The notes under the pieces were generated by a model. The model was given only the letters and a program-made list of their open reading frames with translations, was not told the origin of the DNA and ran no database searches. Below, piece by piece: positions 51,267 through 60,011 of a DNA stretch of 64,000 nt. How positions within the stretch are numbered: the stretch's first letter is position 1; the number at the start of each line of letters is the position of its first letter. A program made the translations under genes and the position numbers. Source of the DNA: Ruminiclostridium josui JCM 17888 (GTDB taxonomy: Bacteria; Bacillota; Clostridia; Acetivibrionales; DSM-1351); contig NZ_JAGE01000002.1 in the NCBI RefSeq assembly GCF_000526495.1, positions 62,001-126,000 on the forward strand, given 5' to 3'.

Positions 51267-52118
51267 TTAAATGTCGCCTGCTTTGTATACACGAATACCT
51301 TCCTCTATCCAGGTTTGATCCATAGGGTCATCAAAATATGAATCCCAAAAACTTATATCCGATGTTCCAGAAATTATTTGTACAAGTCCTGCAGCAGATA
51401 GTAAAACAGTATCTGGAAATACTGTAGCACCAGTATAACCGTAATGGAAATTACCAATTATTTCACCTGAATAATAAAATGTATATCCTTCATATGTAAC
51501 TTTATATAAAGTTGAATAACCTAAAGTAGCTTTAAAGTCCCACTCTCCGCCTGATTTAACTTTCGATGTAAAAAATATTCCTGTTGACATATAAGCATAT
51601 GCACTTGCACTTATAATGTTATTATTATACATAATTAAACCTAATTTATAATTAGTACTATACGTAGAAGACATTAACTTTGCATTCTTGATACAAGTTC
51701 CTCTCAAATCAAAACTTGAAACAGCTTGAGTTACATAACCTCCTGAGAGTTTTTGATTTTCAGCTTTAGTTGTTGTTATTATTTTATAATTTTTATCTAT
51801 TGCATGTAACTCCTTTAGGTTTTCTAAATATTGTTTGATTTCTTGACTCCTTTTATTATCTTTATCCTTTGAAATTTCAAGAGCTTTATCAAGGATATTG
51901 TTTATTTTTTCTGGAGTATATTCTTTAGCCAACTCCTGCATGCTTACATCGTTAAAAAATATTTTTGATGCTGTTTCAAGAGTACTTAAGTCATAATCTG
52001 AATACTTTTCATAAAGTACCGATACATTGGTTTCTTTAGCACCTGAATCCGCAAAGCTGAAAAAACACATACTTACAAACAAAGTACATACTAGCATTAA
52101 TGATACAATTTTTTTCAT
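51267..52118 (-). CDS. Secreted protein with Ntox44-like toxin domain
   Basis: A 283-residue protein with a signal peptide (MKKIVSLMLVCTLFVSMCFF, cleavage likely near SFA). The middle is helical. The C-terminal 120 residues carry GGEWDFKATLG, YYSGEIIGNFHYGYTGATVF, LLSAAGLVQI and DDPMDQTWIEEGIRV, matching the polymorphic toxin type 44 pattern (WDxK, NFxYG, AAG, D-x-DQxxI). It may be an exported RNase-type toxin or a housekeeping relative. No immunity gene is obvious beside it; an IS256 copy sits just downstream. Confidence 0.65.
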   Translation of the reverse strand: MKKIVSLMLVCTLFVSMCFFSFADSGAKETNVSVLYEKYSDYDLSTLETASKIFFNDVSMQELAKEYTPEKINNILDKALEISKDKDNKRSQEIKQYLENLKELHAIDKNYKIITTTKAENQKLSGGYVTQAVSSFDLRGTCIKNAKLMSSTYSTNYKLGLIMYNNNIISASAYAYMSTGIFFTSKVKSGGEWDFKATLGYSTLYKVTYEGYTFYYSGEIIGNFHYGYTGATVFPDTVLLSAAGLVQIISGTSDISFWDSYFDDPMDQTWIEEGIRVYKAGDI

Positions 52119-52238
52119 ACTGATACCTCACTTTTTTTATTTTTGATAATAAGATACCATATATATCCATATATTACAATAATTACTTAATTGTATTATA
52201 ACTATTTTTAAGTACATGTTCAGTTATTAATGTAAACT

Positions 52239-52494
52239 AAAATGAAAAAGTAAATTCCGGCTGTGCAAGAGTAACGTCCAGTTTGCAAGATTAAATTCCA
52301 GTGTTCTTTGGAGGTGGAATTTAGTCTTGCACAAAAAATACCAAGTGCTTATTTAGCATGCTTATAAATAGATTTCTTACTGCAAATAAGACTGTTATAT
52401 ACATAAATTTTACAATTGTTAACCCGGAAAAATTGAATTTAGTCCTACACAACTCTTGGTTTAAGTCACACTGGAATTTACTTTTTCATTTAAC
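52239..52494. mobile_element. MITE carrying IS30-type ends
   Basis: About 255 bp without coding capacity. Perfect 18-bp terminal repeats AATGAAAAAGTAAATTCC (52241-52258) and its complement (52473-52490), the same as the ends of the nearby IS30 elements, plus an internal GTGGAATTTAGTC. Probably mobilised by the IS30 transposase. Confidence 0.8.
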
Positions 52495-52643
52495 CCCTTC
52501 TTTTCTCCAGCTTTTTGGGTAATTCCAGAAGTATTTATTTATTGGTTTGAAATTAATCTATCTATAAAAAAAATTGGGATTAGATGTAAAACAGCCTCTA
52601 AAATTTACTTATTTATAAAGGATGAATCTTAGGGGGAAAGCAA

Positions 52644-54344
52644 ATGCAGACCAAAATGTTACTAAAAAAGCCGGAGACAACTATAAGCAGAGCAAAAAAT
52701 ACTGTGAGTAATACCCAAAATAGCAAGTCTACTCCAATTAAAAAGAATGTAAGAACTACGGATTATAAGAAATTGTTGCAGATAATGATTAATGATCCTG
52801 ATAGCATAACAAGAAATGAATTCATGATTATACAATCTGCAATAGGATACCGTCAAACAGTAGCAATAAGAGAGGAGGCAAAACTACGCAAAAAGCAGAG
52901 TAAGCTAGATCAAAGCAATGTTGCCATGAATCTAACTCCGTTAAATAAATCAGACTCTGAAATTAAGAAGAATTCGGATGGCAAAAAAGAAACTAAAGAA
53001 ATAATCCGTAATGATGTAAAAAAACCATTGCAAATGAAGAAGAATGACGGAGATGCTACTGATTCGAGCTTAGGTATACCAAAAAATTTGAGAGCAGGAC
53101 TTGAAAAACTATCAGGTATTGATTTATCAGATGTAAAAGTGCATCGAAACTCTGATAAGCCACAGCGGGTTGGAGCTCTAGCCTATACACAGGGAAACGA
53201 TATTCATATTGCAACAGGACAGGAAAAGTATCTACCCCACGAAGGATGGCATGTAGTACAACAGAAGCAGGGTAGAGTGAAACCAACTTTACAGTTGAAG
53301 TCCGGTGATAAGATAAATGATGAAGGAAGATTAGAAAAAGAAGCAGATGTTATGGGAAGCAAAGCTGCTAAAGAAAGTAGTTCGATGAACGGCACTGTGC
53401 AGTTTAAAGAATCCTTTAATGTTAAGCAGGAAAATAAAGTTATACAGAGAAATAGTAAAAAAGAAAACAATCAAACAGATGACATATTAGACGGAATTCA
53501 AACTGTTATAGATGTTATAGGCTTTGTGCCTGGCGTTGGTGATATAGCAGACGGAGTTAATGTAGGAATAAGTATAGTACGTAAAGATTGGTTGGGTGCA
53601 GTATTATCGGGAATTGCTCTGATACCTGTTGTTGGTTCTGCAATGGCAGTACCAATGAAAACTATAAGTAAGGTCGGGAGCAAAATTGGAGATATTTCAA
53701 AAACAGTTAAAAATGCAATAAAGCAATTGGTAAAATTATTAGGCGGGGCAAAAAATGTTACGTCTAAACTTAACAGATATCTGGACAATCTGAAAGGACT
53801 GCTTCGCAAGCTTCCTAATTTAATGGAAAAAGTCGCAAATTCAAGGGCTGTAAAGTGGTTGGCTGGCAAAAAGATAGTTAAAAGTATTCTTGCATTTGCT
53901 AAGAAAATTCAAAGCGGCGTTGAAACAGTTTGCAGAAAAGCAGATGAGGTTTTTTCAAATGTAAAGAAAGCTATTACTAAGGGAACAAATAATGCTATTA
54001 AGGGCGGACTAGATGTATTTGGTAATCTTAGTAAAGCAGCGGAGTATGGACTGGATTCTTATAGTGCATTGCATAAAAAGCTTAAGGGTACTGGGTTAGA
54101 AGCACATCACATAATTGAAAAAAGACTAGCTAAAGCATTAGGAATTTCAAGTACGAATTCAATGCTTAGCGTTGCTGTTAATAAGACTGAACATCAAGTC
54201 TTTACTAATGCTTGGAGAGCAATAATTCCATATGGAACTGATTACAGCAAATTATCTAAAGATCAGATATGGCAAGCAGCTCAAAAGGTGTATAAAAACT
54301 TTCCAGCGTTACTTGAAGCAGCAAAAAAGACTATTTTTAAGTAA
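52644..54344 (+). CDS. DUF4157 (eCIS-core) protein with C-terminal HNH/GHH-type nuclease toxin
   Basis: A 566-residue protein after AGGGGG. A basic, disordered N-terminus (1-140) precedes the DUF4157 zinc-protease-like domain (141-222): GIPKNLRAGLEKLSGIDLSD, GALAYTQGNDIHIATG and HEGWH at 199-203. A hydrophobic pre-toxin segment (VIGFVPGVGDIADGVNVGIS; LSGIALIPVVGSAMAVP) spans 290-338. The C-terminal 90 residues (GLEAHHIIEKRLAKALGI, TEHQVF with H517) form a GHH/HNH-like nuclease. Polymorphic-toxin architecture; the putative immunity gene follows 14 bases later. Confidence 0.8.
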   Translation: MQTKMLLKKPETTISRAKNTVSNTQNSKSTPIKKNVRTTDYKKLLQIMINDPDSITRNEFMIIQSAIGYRQTVAIREEAKLRKKQSKLDQSNVAMNLTPLNKSDSEIKKNSDGKKETKEIIRNDVKKPLQMKKNDGDATDSSLGIPKNLRAGLEKLSGIDLSDVKVHRNSDKPQRVGALAYTQGNDIHIATGQEKYLPHEGWHVVQQKQGRVKPTLQLKSGDKINDEGRLEKEADVMGSKAAKESSSMNGTVQFKESFNVKQENKVIQRNSKKENNQTDDILDGIQTVIDVIGFVPGVGDIADGVNVGISIVRKDWLGAVLSGIALIPVVGSAMAVPMKTISKVGSKIGDISKTVKNAIKQLVKLLGGAKNVTSKLNRYLDNLKGLLRKLPNLMEKVANSRAVKWLAGKKIVKSILAFAKKIQSGVETVCRKADEVFSNVKKAITKGTNNAIKGGLDVFGNLSKAAEYGLDSYSALHKKLKGTGLEAHHIIEKRLAKALGISSTNSMLSVAVNKTEHQVFTNAWRAIIPYGTDYSKLSKDQIWQAAQKVYKNFPALLEAAKKTIFK

Positions 54345-54358
54345 GGAGATAATAGAAT

Positions 54359-55198
54359 ATGAAGATAAGGCATAGGATTGCATATGACAAAGACACGATT
54401 AGTGAAGAATTTATTAATTTTTTACGTGCTAAAAATTCAAAATTTGAAGATACAAATAGTTTTATTGGGGTAGCTTATATATTCGAAGATGATGAATGGA
54501 TAGATGAGCTGTATAGTTATTATCAAAAGGAAAAAATTACGCCGATAATTGATGCTATATACACAAAAGAAGAGTATGAGAAAGCTCAATGGTATAGTAT
54601 TCTATCTAAATTTAGATTTGAGTATCCTCAGCCTGAAGATGATTCTGCTTATAAAGGGATAACCTATAACAATTCTAAGTTTTGCAGTAGTTGTGGCTGT
54701 GGATTAGTTCAGAAAGATAGTTTTAGAATTGTGAAAGCTCCTAAATGGGGAAAACGTCACTTTTTGATGCTTAACTGGGTCGAGGATGAGCTTTTCATTA
54801 GTTCTTTTGCTAAAGATCTTCTTGTGCGTAACAGCATCTCTGGTTTAAGGTTTTTAGATGTCATAAACCATAAAAAAAATATTCCTTTTGATGATATATA
54901 TCAAATTTACATTGAAAATGAATTAGAACCTGGTCTGTTGGAGTTGAAGCAATCAGTTAAAGAAGTGCGAAATTGCAGCATTTGTGGAAAAGCAAAATAT
55001 ATATACTCAGGAAAAGGGTTAACATTTCGAAAAGAAATTTTTAGCAATATTAATTCAGATATTGTTCGGACACATGAATCTTTTGGAGATGGACATATTT
55101 GTGCAAGAAAGATTATTATTTCCAAGAAGCTCTATCAATTAATTAAAAATAGCAACTTAGGCAAAGATTTGGATTTTGAGCCTATTGTTCTTGCATAG
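54359..55198 (+). CDS. Putative immunity protein, double-CxxCG type
   Basis: A 279-residue protein starting 14 bases after the toxin gene with AAGGAG upstream. Two CxxCG motifs: KFCSSCGCGL at about 112 and RNCSICGKAK at about 207, as in the double-CxxCG (SitI-like) immunity family. The C-terminal part has THESFGDGHICARKIIIS. The N-terminal 90 residues are acidic. Its position directly behind a polymorphic toxin supports neutralisation of the nuclease domain. The fold assignment is by motif only. Confidence 0.65.
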   Translation: MKIRHRIAYDKDTISEEFINFLRAKNSKFEDTNSFIGVAYIFEDDEWIDELYSYYQKEKITPIIDAIYTKEEYEKAQWYSILSKFRFEYPQPEDDSAYKGITYNNSKFCSSCGCGLVQKDSFRIVKAPKWGKRHFLMLNWVEDELFISSFAKDLLVRNSISGLRFLDVINHKKNIPFDDIYQIYIENELEPGLLELKQSVKEVRNCSICGKAKYIYSGKGLTFRKEIFSNINSDIVRTHESFGDGHICARKIIISKKLYQLIKNSNLGKDLDFEPIVLA

Positions 55199-55201
55199 AG
55201 A

Positions 55202-55290
55202 CACTGTAAATAATTTTGCGTAAAAAACATAGAAAATACTCCTTAATGGCTACGAAATTAAGTATTAACCACTAAGGAGTACTTTTTTAT
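55202..55290 (+). repeat. Solo IS256-type end
   Basis: CTGTAAATAATTTTG, then AACATAG-AATACTCC, AAGTATTAACCA and AGGAGTA-TTTTTTATT closely match (in order) the end and promoter region of the adjacent IS256 element read from its right side. No transposase belongs to it. The rest of 55199-55555 is the IS left end and a GC-rich hairpin (about 55500-55540). Confidence 0.65.
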
Positions 55291-55301
55291 TAAAAATGGG
55301 A

Positions 55302-56857
55302 CTGTAAATAATTTTGTGTATGAAGCCTTTCAAACTCAATGATGGCTAAGTATTTCCAAAGTATTAACTCTCAAAAATTTAATACTATATTTCAAATTAT
55401 TGCCAGATTATTCTATTTTTATGCATTATTTAGATTAAATCTGGCAATAATTATTTAATAATGGTATTTCTATGCTTATACCTGTATTTTGAAGGTCTAG
55501 CCCGTCCGGCAATGAGGACGAGCCCTTCAGGGCGGTGGGGGCTTTGCTCTATGTTTTAAATATAGTTATCCAGTCTCCCATCGTACATAATCATTAATTG
55601 ACTCATGACCTGATCCCAATTCCGGTATCGTTGAGTCCATTTTTTTATTACATTCATTGATGCCAAATAAAGCATCTTTTCAAGAGAAGTATCAGAAGGA
55701 AAAACGGATTTTGTCTTAGTAACTTTTCTGAACTGCCGATGCAATCCTTCAATTATATTGGTTGTATATATTATTTTTCTTATCTGCTCTGGGAACTTGT
55801 AATATGGTGATAAAACTTCCCAATTGTTTTCCCAACTTTTAAATGCATATGGATAATCCTTGCCCCATTTGTTTTTCAGGTCTTCAAACCGGTTTAATGC
55901 TATTTCTTCACTGGGGCTTGTGTAGACAGTTTTAAAATCCTTTGAAAAAGCCTTCAAATCCTTATATGAAACATATTTAAATGAGTTTCTTAGTTGATGA
56001 ATTATACACCTTTGAATTTCTGACTTTGGAAAAGCAGCTGCAATAGCTTCTTTGAGCCCTGTAAGTCCGTCCACACAGAATATGAGTACATCTTCTATAC
56101 CTCTGTTTTTAAGGTCATTTAACACACCTAACCAGAACTTGGAGGATTCGTTCTCTCCAATCCATATTCCAAGGATATCTTTCTTACCTGAAATATCTAC
56201 ACCCATAACAACATAAGCAGCTCTATTTACTATTTGTCCATCAGTTCTTACCTTGTAATGGATAGCATCCATAAATACAAAAGGATAGATAGCCTCAAGG
56301 GGCCTACCTTGCCATTCTTTTATTTCAGGAAGGATTCTTTCAGTTATTTTACTAACCATTTCAGCAGAAATATCTATTCCATAAAGCTCTTTAACCTGAT
56401 CGTGAATATCTCTGGTAGACATGCCTCGGGCATAAAGAGAAATCACCTTATCCTCAATTCCTGATACATCCCTTTTGTACTTGGGAACTATTTTAGGCTC
56501 AAACTCACCTTTTCTGTCCCTTGGAATATCAATCTGTACAGGGCCGAATTCACTCTTTAGTTTTTTTGTTGAGTAACCGTTTCTACTGTTGTCGGTAATT
56601 TTATGTCTTGACTCATCTCGGGAATACCCAAGAGAAACATCCATTTCGGCTTCAAGCATTTCCTGAAGAACATCTTTAAATGCCTCCTTTAAAAAGGAGA
56701 TTATTTCTCCGGGATTTTTAAAATCATTCTCCGCAATTATTTCCTGTACTAACTCTTTTGATAATACGCTCATAAAAAATACTCCTTTCTGGTTAATACT
56801 TAAATTCTTAACCAGAAAAGAGTATTTCCTATGTTTCATACACAAAATTATTTACAG
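55302..56857 (-). mobile_element. Second IS256-family element
   Basis: Perfect 23-bp terminal repeats: CTGTAAATAATTTTGTGTATGAA at 55302-55324 and its complement at 56835-56857. A 17-bp identical sequence, ACTTTTTTATTAAAAAT, lies outside both ends (ending 55297 and beginning about 56864). That is longer than the usual 8-9-bp duplication. Transposase differs clearly from the one at 50 kb. Confidence 0.85.
55556..56773 (-). CDS. IS256-family (mutator-type) transposase, second type
   Basis: Start ATG at 56773, after AAGGAG; the frame extends 24 codons further. The product has 405 residues. DDE residues lie in VFMDAIHYKVR, LIFCVDGLTGLKE and NIIEGLHRQFRK; the CIIHQLRNS motif is present. Intact, so probably active. 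About half identical by eye to the first IS256 transposase in the core, so it is a separate element. Confidence 0.95.
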   Translation of the reverse strand: MSVLSKELVQEIIAENDFKNPGEIISFLKEAFKDVLQEMLEAEMDVSLGYSRDESRHKITDNSRNGYSTKKLKSEFGPVQIDIPRDRKGEFEPKIVPKYKRDVSGIEDKVISLYARGMSTRDIHDQVKELYGIDISAEMVSKITERILPEIKEWQGRPLEAIYPFVFMDAIHYKVRTDGQIVNRAAYVVMGVDISGKKDILGIWIGENESSKFWLGVLNDLKNRGIEDVLIFCVDGLTGLKEAIAAAFPKSEIQRCIIHQLRNSFKYVSYKDLKAFSKDFKTVYTSPSEEIALNRFEDLKNKWGKDYPYAFKSWENNWEVLSPYYKFPEQIRKIIYTTNIIEGLHRQFRKVTKTKSVFPSDTSLEKMLYLASMNVIKKWTQRYRNWDQVMSQLMIMYDGRLDNYI

Positions 56858-56923
56858 CGTCGTACTTTTTTATTAAAAATTCTTGTTATGTCAAGAAAAC
56901 TCTTAGTATAAGCAAGCAAAAAT

Positions 56924-58351
56924 TTAACTAAGCTTTCTTTCCTTTATCTTTGCAAAATATTTTTTAGTTTCCGCTGCAACGACACCATTTAATGCAATCA
57001 GTGCAATCAGATTTGGAAAGGCCATCAAACCGTTGAAAATATCTGATATATTCCAAACAACCTCTATTGCCATAAATGGGCCTGCAAAAACAGCCAGAAT
57101 ATACAGCCAGCGGAAAACTTTAACTGCCTTCATATTGCCGTTTGTCAAATATTCCATACAACGTTCACTGTAATAGTTCCAGCCGATAATTGTTGTAAAT
57201 GCAAAGAACACCAGGCTTATCATCAAAATAAAGGAACCCAGAGACGGTGCAAAATAGAAACCATTTTTAAATGCGTTTTGTGTTACAGAGGCACCTTTAA
57301 GACCTATGTTCCATGAACCTGTGGCTATAATACAGAGACCTGTCATTGTACAGACAATAATTGTATCAATAAAAGTACCAGTCATTGATACAAGACCCTG
57401 ACGTACGGGTTCATGTGTTTTAGCAGCAGCCGCAGCAATTGGGGCGCTTCCTAAACCAGATTCGTTGGAAAAAATACCACGGGCAATACCCATTCTCATG
57501 GAGTTGAGCATTGAACTTACACCAACACCTATTGCTCCGCCACCTGCAGCTTTGAGCCCGAATGCGCCTTGGAAAACTTGAACAAAGGCATCGGGAATGG
57601 CCTTTATGTTGACAAAAACAACTATGAGTGTAGCAATAACATAAAAAATTGCCATAAAAGGAACTATAAATTCCGATACCTTTGCTATCCTTTTAATGCC
57701 ACCGATAATAACCAATCCTACACACAAAGTAACAATAACAGCAGTTAATACTATTGTCCAAGAATAACTTTTTCCCAGAATAGATATTGTATGTAGATTT
57801 TCCGGATCAAAATAATTATGTACTGCATCTGAAATACCATTAATTTGCACAAAAGTTCCTATACCCATGAGCCCGGCAGCAACACCGAAAAATGAGAAAG
57901 CCTTTGCAAGCCAGCCCCATTTCTTACCCATACCGTTTCGTATGTAGTAGAATGGACCTCCTAAAACGTGTCCGTTTTCGTCAATTGTACGGTACTTTAT
58001 AGCCAGAAGTCCTTCGGTATATTTTGTAGCCATACCGAAAAACGCTGCAATCCACATCCAGAATAAAGCACCGGGTCCGCCTGCAACGATTGCAGTTGCA
58101 ACACCTACGATATTTCCTGTACCGATTGTGGCAGAAAGAGCTGTACAAAGTGCGCCAAAACTGGATACCTCACCTTTTCCGCCTTCTTCATTTTTTACCA
58201 TATACTTTAGTGCACGGGGAAGATGCCTAACTTGCAGCAAACCGGTTCTTACTGTGAGTAAAATTCCAACTAGAAGTACTAAGATGATTAATGGCAATCC
58301 CCAAACAATACCATCAAACCAAGAAATGAAACTACTGATTTTTTCTAACAT
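56924..58351 (-). CDS. Sodium:amino-acid symporter, AGCS family
   Basis: A 475-residue membrane protein with about eleven helices. Signature ALSATIGTGNIVGVATAIVA (AGCS box), GGPGALFWMWIAAFFGMATK and SNESGLGSAPIAAAAA. It belongs to the alanine/glycine:cation symporter family and imports small neutral amino acids with Na+. A glycine riboswitch and terminator lie in its leader, so glycine is the likely substrate or signal. Confidence 0.9.
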   Translation of the reverse strand: MLEKISSFISWFDGIVWGLPLIILVLLVGILLTVRTGLLQVRHLPRALKYMVKNEEGGKGEVSSFGALCTALSATIGTGNIVGVATAIVAGGPGALFWMWIAAFFGMATKYTEGLLAIKYRTIDENGHVLGGPFYYIRNGMGKKWGWLAKAFSFFGVAAGLMGIGTFVQINGISDAVHNYFDPENLHTISILGKSYSWTIVLTAVIVTLCVGLVIIGGIKRIAKVSEFIVPFMAIFYVIATLIVVFVNIKAIPDAFVQVFQGAFGLKAAGGGAIGVGVSSMLNSMRMGIARGIFSNESGLGSAPIAAAAAKTHEPVRQGLVSMTGTFIDTIIVCTMTGLCIIATGSWNIGLKGASVTQNAFKNGFYFAPSLGSFILMISLVFFAFTTIIGWNYYSERCMEYLTNGNMKAVKVFRWLYILAVFAGPFMAIEVVWNISDIFNGLMAFPNLIALIALNGVVAAETKKYFAKIKERKLS

Positions 58352-58390
58352 TTTTAACCTATCCCTTCTTGAAATTTTTGAAAAACAAAA

Positions 58391-58412
58391 AAGCCAAAAC
58401 GAATGTTTTGGC
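58391..58412 (-). terminator. Riboswitch expression-platform terminator
   Basis: AGCCAAAAC/GTTTTGGCT with loop ATTC, then TTTTTTG on the minus strand, between aptamer and transporter start. Confidence 0.8.
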
Positions 58413-58439
58413 TCTCCAAGAGAAAGACGTTAAGCTATA

Positions 58440-58528
58440 AAGCTCTGTCCTTTTGCCTGAGAGACCAGCAATGGAAAACCACTGCCTTGCACCTTCGGCG
58501 CCCATACATGGGACTCTCCAGAGAGCTG
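58440..58528 (-). promoter_or_regulatory. Glycine riboswitch (single aptamer)
   Basis: On the minus strand the aptamer reads AGCTCTCTGGAGAGTCCC, then GCGCCGAAGGTGCAAGGC and GGTCTCTCAGGCAAAAGGAC before AGAGCT, which pairs with the first AGCTCT to form P1. These are the conserved glycine aptamer blocks. Only one aptamer is seen. It controls the AGCS transporter through the downstream terminator. Confidence 0.9.
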
Positions 58529-58726
58529 TTTATGCATAAAAAGTCGAATTTATGTATAAATACGCATAAATAATTTATCATATCTTTGAAAATAGTGCAA
58601 TTATGTAATTGCAAAAATTATGTGGAGACTTTAAACAATCAATTGATATAGAATTTGAGTATAAACATAACATGTTATATAATAATAAAAAATCATATTG
58701 TAACATCTTAAGAAGGGGATTTTTTA

Positions 58727-59107
58727 ATGAACATATTAGCTGTTGGACTTGGCGGATTCATTGGGGCGGCGTCAAGATATTATATATCAACTTTAGTAAA
58801 CAAGGTTAACATAAGTAGTTTCCCTGTTGCTACACTAATTATTAACGTAATCGGTTCGTTTTTGATTGGATTATTAACACAGTTGCTAATGGGCTTGTGC
58901 CCTGAAAATAAAAAACTTCAGTTGTTTTTAACTACTGGCATTTTAGGTGGATTTACAACATTCTCAACCTTTAGTCTAGAAACAGTTAACATTTTTCAGG
59001 AGGGAAAAGTAGTCTTTGGTGTTGCAAACATTATATTTAGCATAGCATTTTGCCTTACGGGAGTTGTATTAGGCAAAATGCTTGCTAAAGCAATTGTGAG
59101 TATATAA
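58727..59107 (+). CDS. crcB: Fluoride ion channel CrcB/FluC
   Basis: A 126-residue four-helix membrane protein with AAGGGGA upstream. Key motifs GGFIGAASRYYIS, LIINVIGSFLIG and GILGGFTTFSTFSLE (Phe box) are all present. It acts as a dimer exporting fluoride. I looked for a fluoride riboswitch in the 58532-58726 leader and saw none. Confidence 0.9.
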   Translation: MNILAVGLGGFIGAASRYYISTLVNKVNISSFPVATLIINVIGSFLIGLLTQLLMGLCPENKKLQLFLTTGILGGFTTFSTFSLETVNIFQEGKVVFGVANIIFSIAFCLTGVVLGKMLAKAIVSI

Positions 59108-59113
59108 TTTTTG

Positions 59114-59848
59114 TTATAAAATTGATTTTACAGCAGTTTCAAGTACTTTTCCCACGGAATCATTTATTACAAGGTCTGCTCTGGAATCATAGGGAGTGGG
59201 GCTTTTATTAATAAGAATGAGTTTTTCGCCTCTAAAGTAATTAATAAGTCCTGCAGCAGGATATACAACCAGTGATGTACCTCCAATTATAAGAACGTCA
59301 GCATTTCTTATTGCATTTACGGCCCCGTTTACAACCTCATCGTTTAGAGGTTCTTCATACAAAACAACATCAGGCTTTACAATGCTGTTGCATTTCATGC
59401 AATGTGGAGTTCCTATTGCATTTACTATATAATCTAAATCATAGAAGGTTCTGCATTTGGTACAATAATTTCTATGTACCGAGCCATGCAATTCATAAAC
59501 CTTTTTACTGCCTGCCAGTTGGTGAAGACCATCTATATTCTGTGTTACAACAGCCTTAAGTTTCTGGGATTCCTCGAGTTTTGCGAGAGCTATATGTCCT
59601 GCATTTGGTTTAGCATCTTGGCATATCATTTTTGATTTATAATATTTGTAAAACTCATCGGTATGTGAAACAAAGAAACTGTGTGAAAGCATTGTTTCGG
59701 GTGAGTATTGTGAGCCGTCAGCCGTCCTGTAAAGACCATTTTCAGAACGGAAATCAGGTATGCCGGATTCCGTACTCATTCCTGCTCCTCCGAAAAATAC
59801 AATTTTGTCAGCATTTTTTAAGATATCAGTCATTAGTTCAATATTCAT
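59114..59848 (-). CDS. cobB: NAD-dependent protein deacylase (sirtuin)
   Basis: Start ATG at 59848, nine bases after GGAG; the ATG three codons earlier abuts the site. The product has 244 residues. NAD site GGAGMSTESGIPDFRS, catalytic TQNIDGLHQLAG and ELHGS (His), zinc CTKC...CMKC, then IIGGTSLVVYPAAG. This is the full sirtuin pattern. Convergent with crcB. Confidence 0.9.
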   Translation of the reverse strand: MNIELMTDILKNADKIVFFGGAGMSTESGIPDFRSENGLYRTADGSQYSPETMLSHSFFVSHTDEFYKYYKSKMICQDAKPNAGHIALAKLEESQKLKAVVTQNIDGLHQLAGSKKVYELHGSVHRNYCTKCRTFYDLDYIVNAIGTPHCMKCNSIVKPDVVLYEEPLNDEVVNGAVNAIRNADVLIIGGTSLVVYPAAGLINYFRGEKLILINKSPTPYDSRADLVINDSVGKVLETAVKSIL

Positions 59849-60011
59849 AAAAAACATCTCCGTCTTTAAATATATAATTATTATTACATATTTTCCAAGA
59901 TAATCAAAGGCTAATAAGTAAAAAAAAGAACAAATGTTCTTGATTTAATAAAGAAAAATGTATATAATGGAAATTGATGAGGCCTTGGACATATTTTATG
60001 GAGGATGAAAG

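Noticed and set aside
58609-58726. Fluoride riboswitch before crcB
   Set aside because: The conserved blocks of that riboswitch are not present in the leader.
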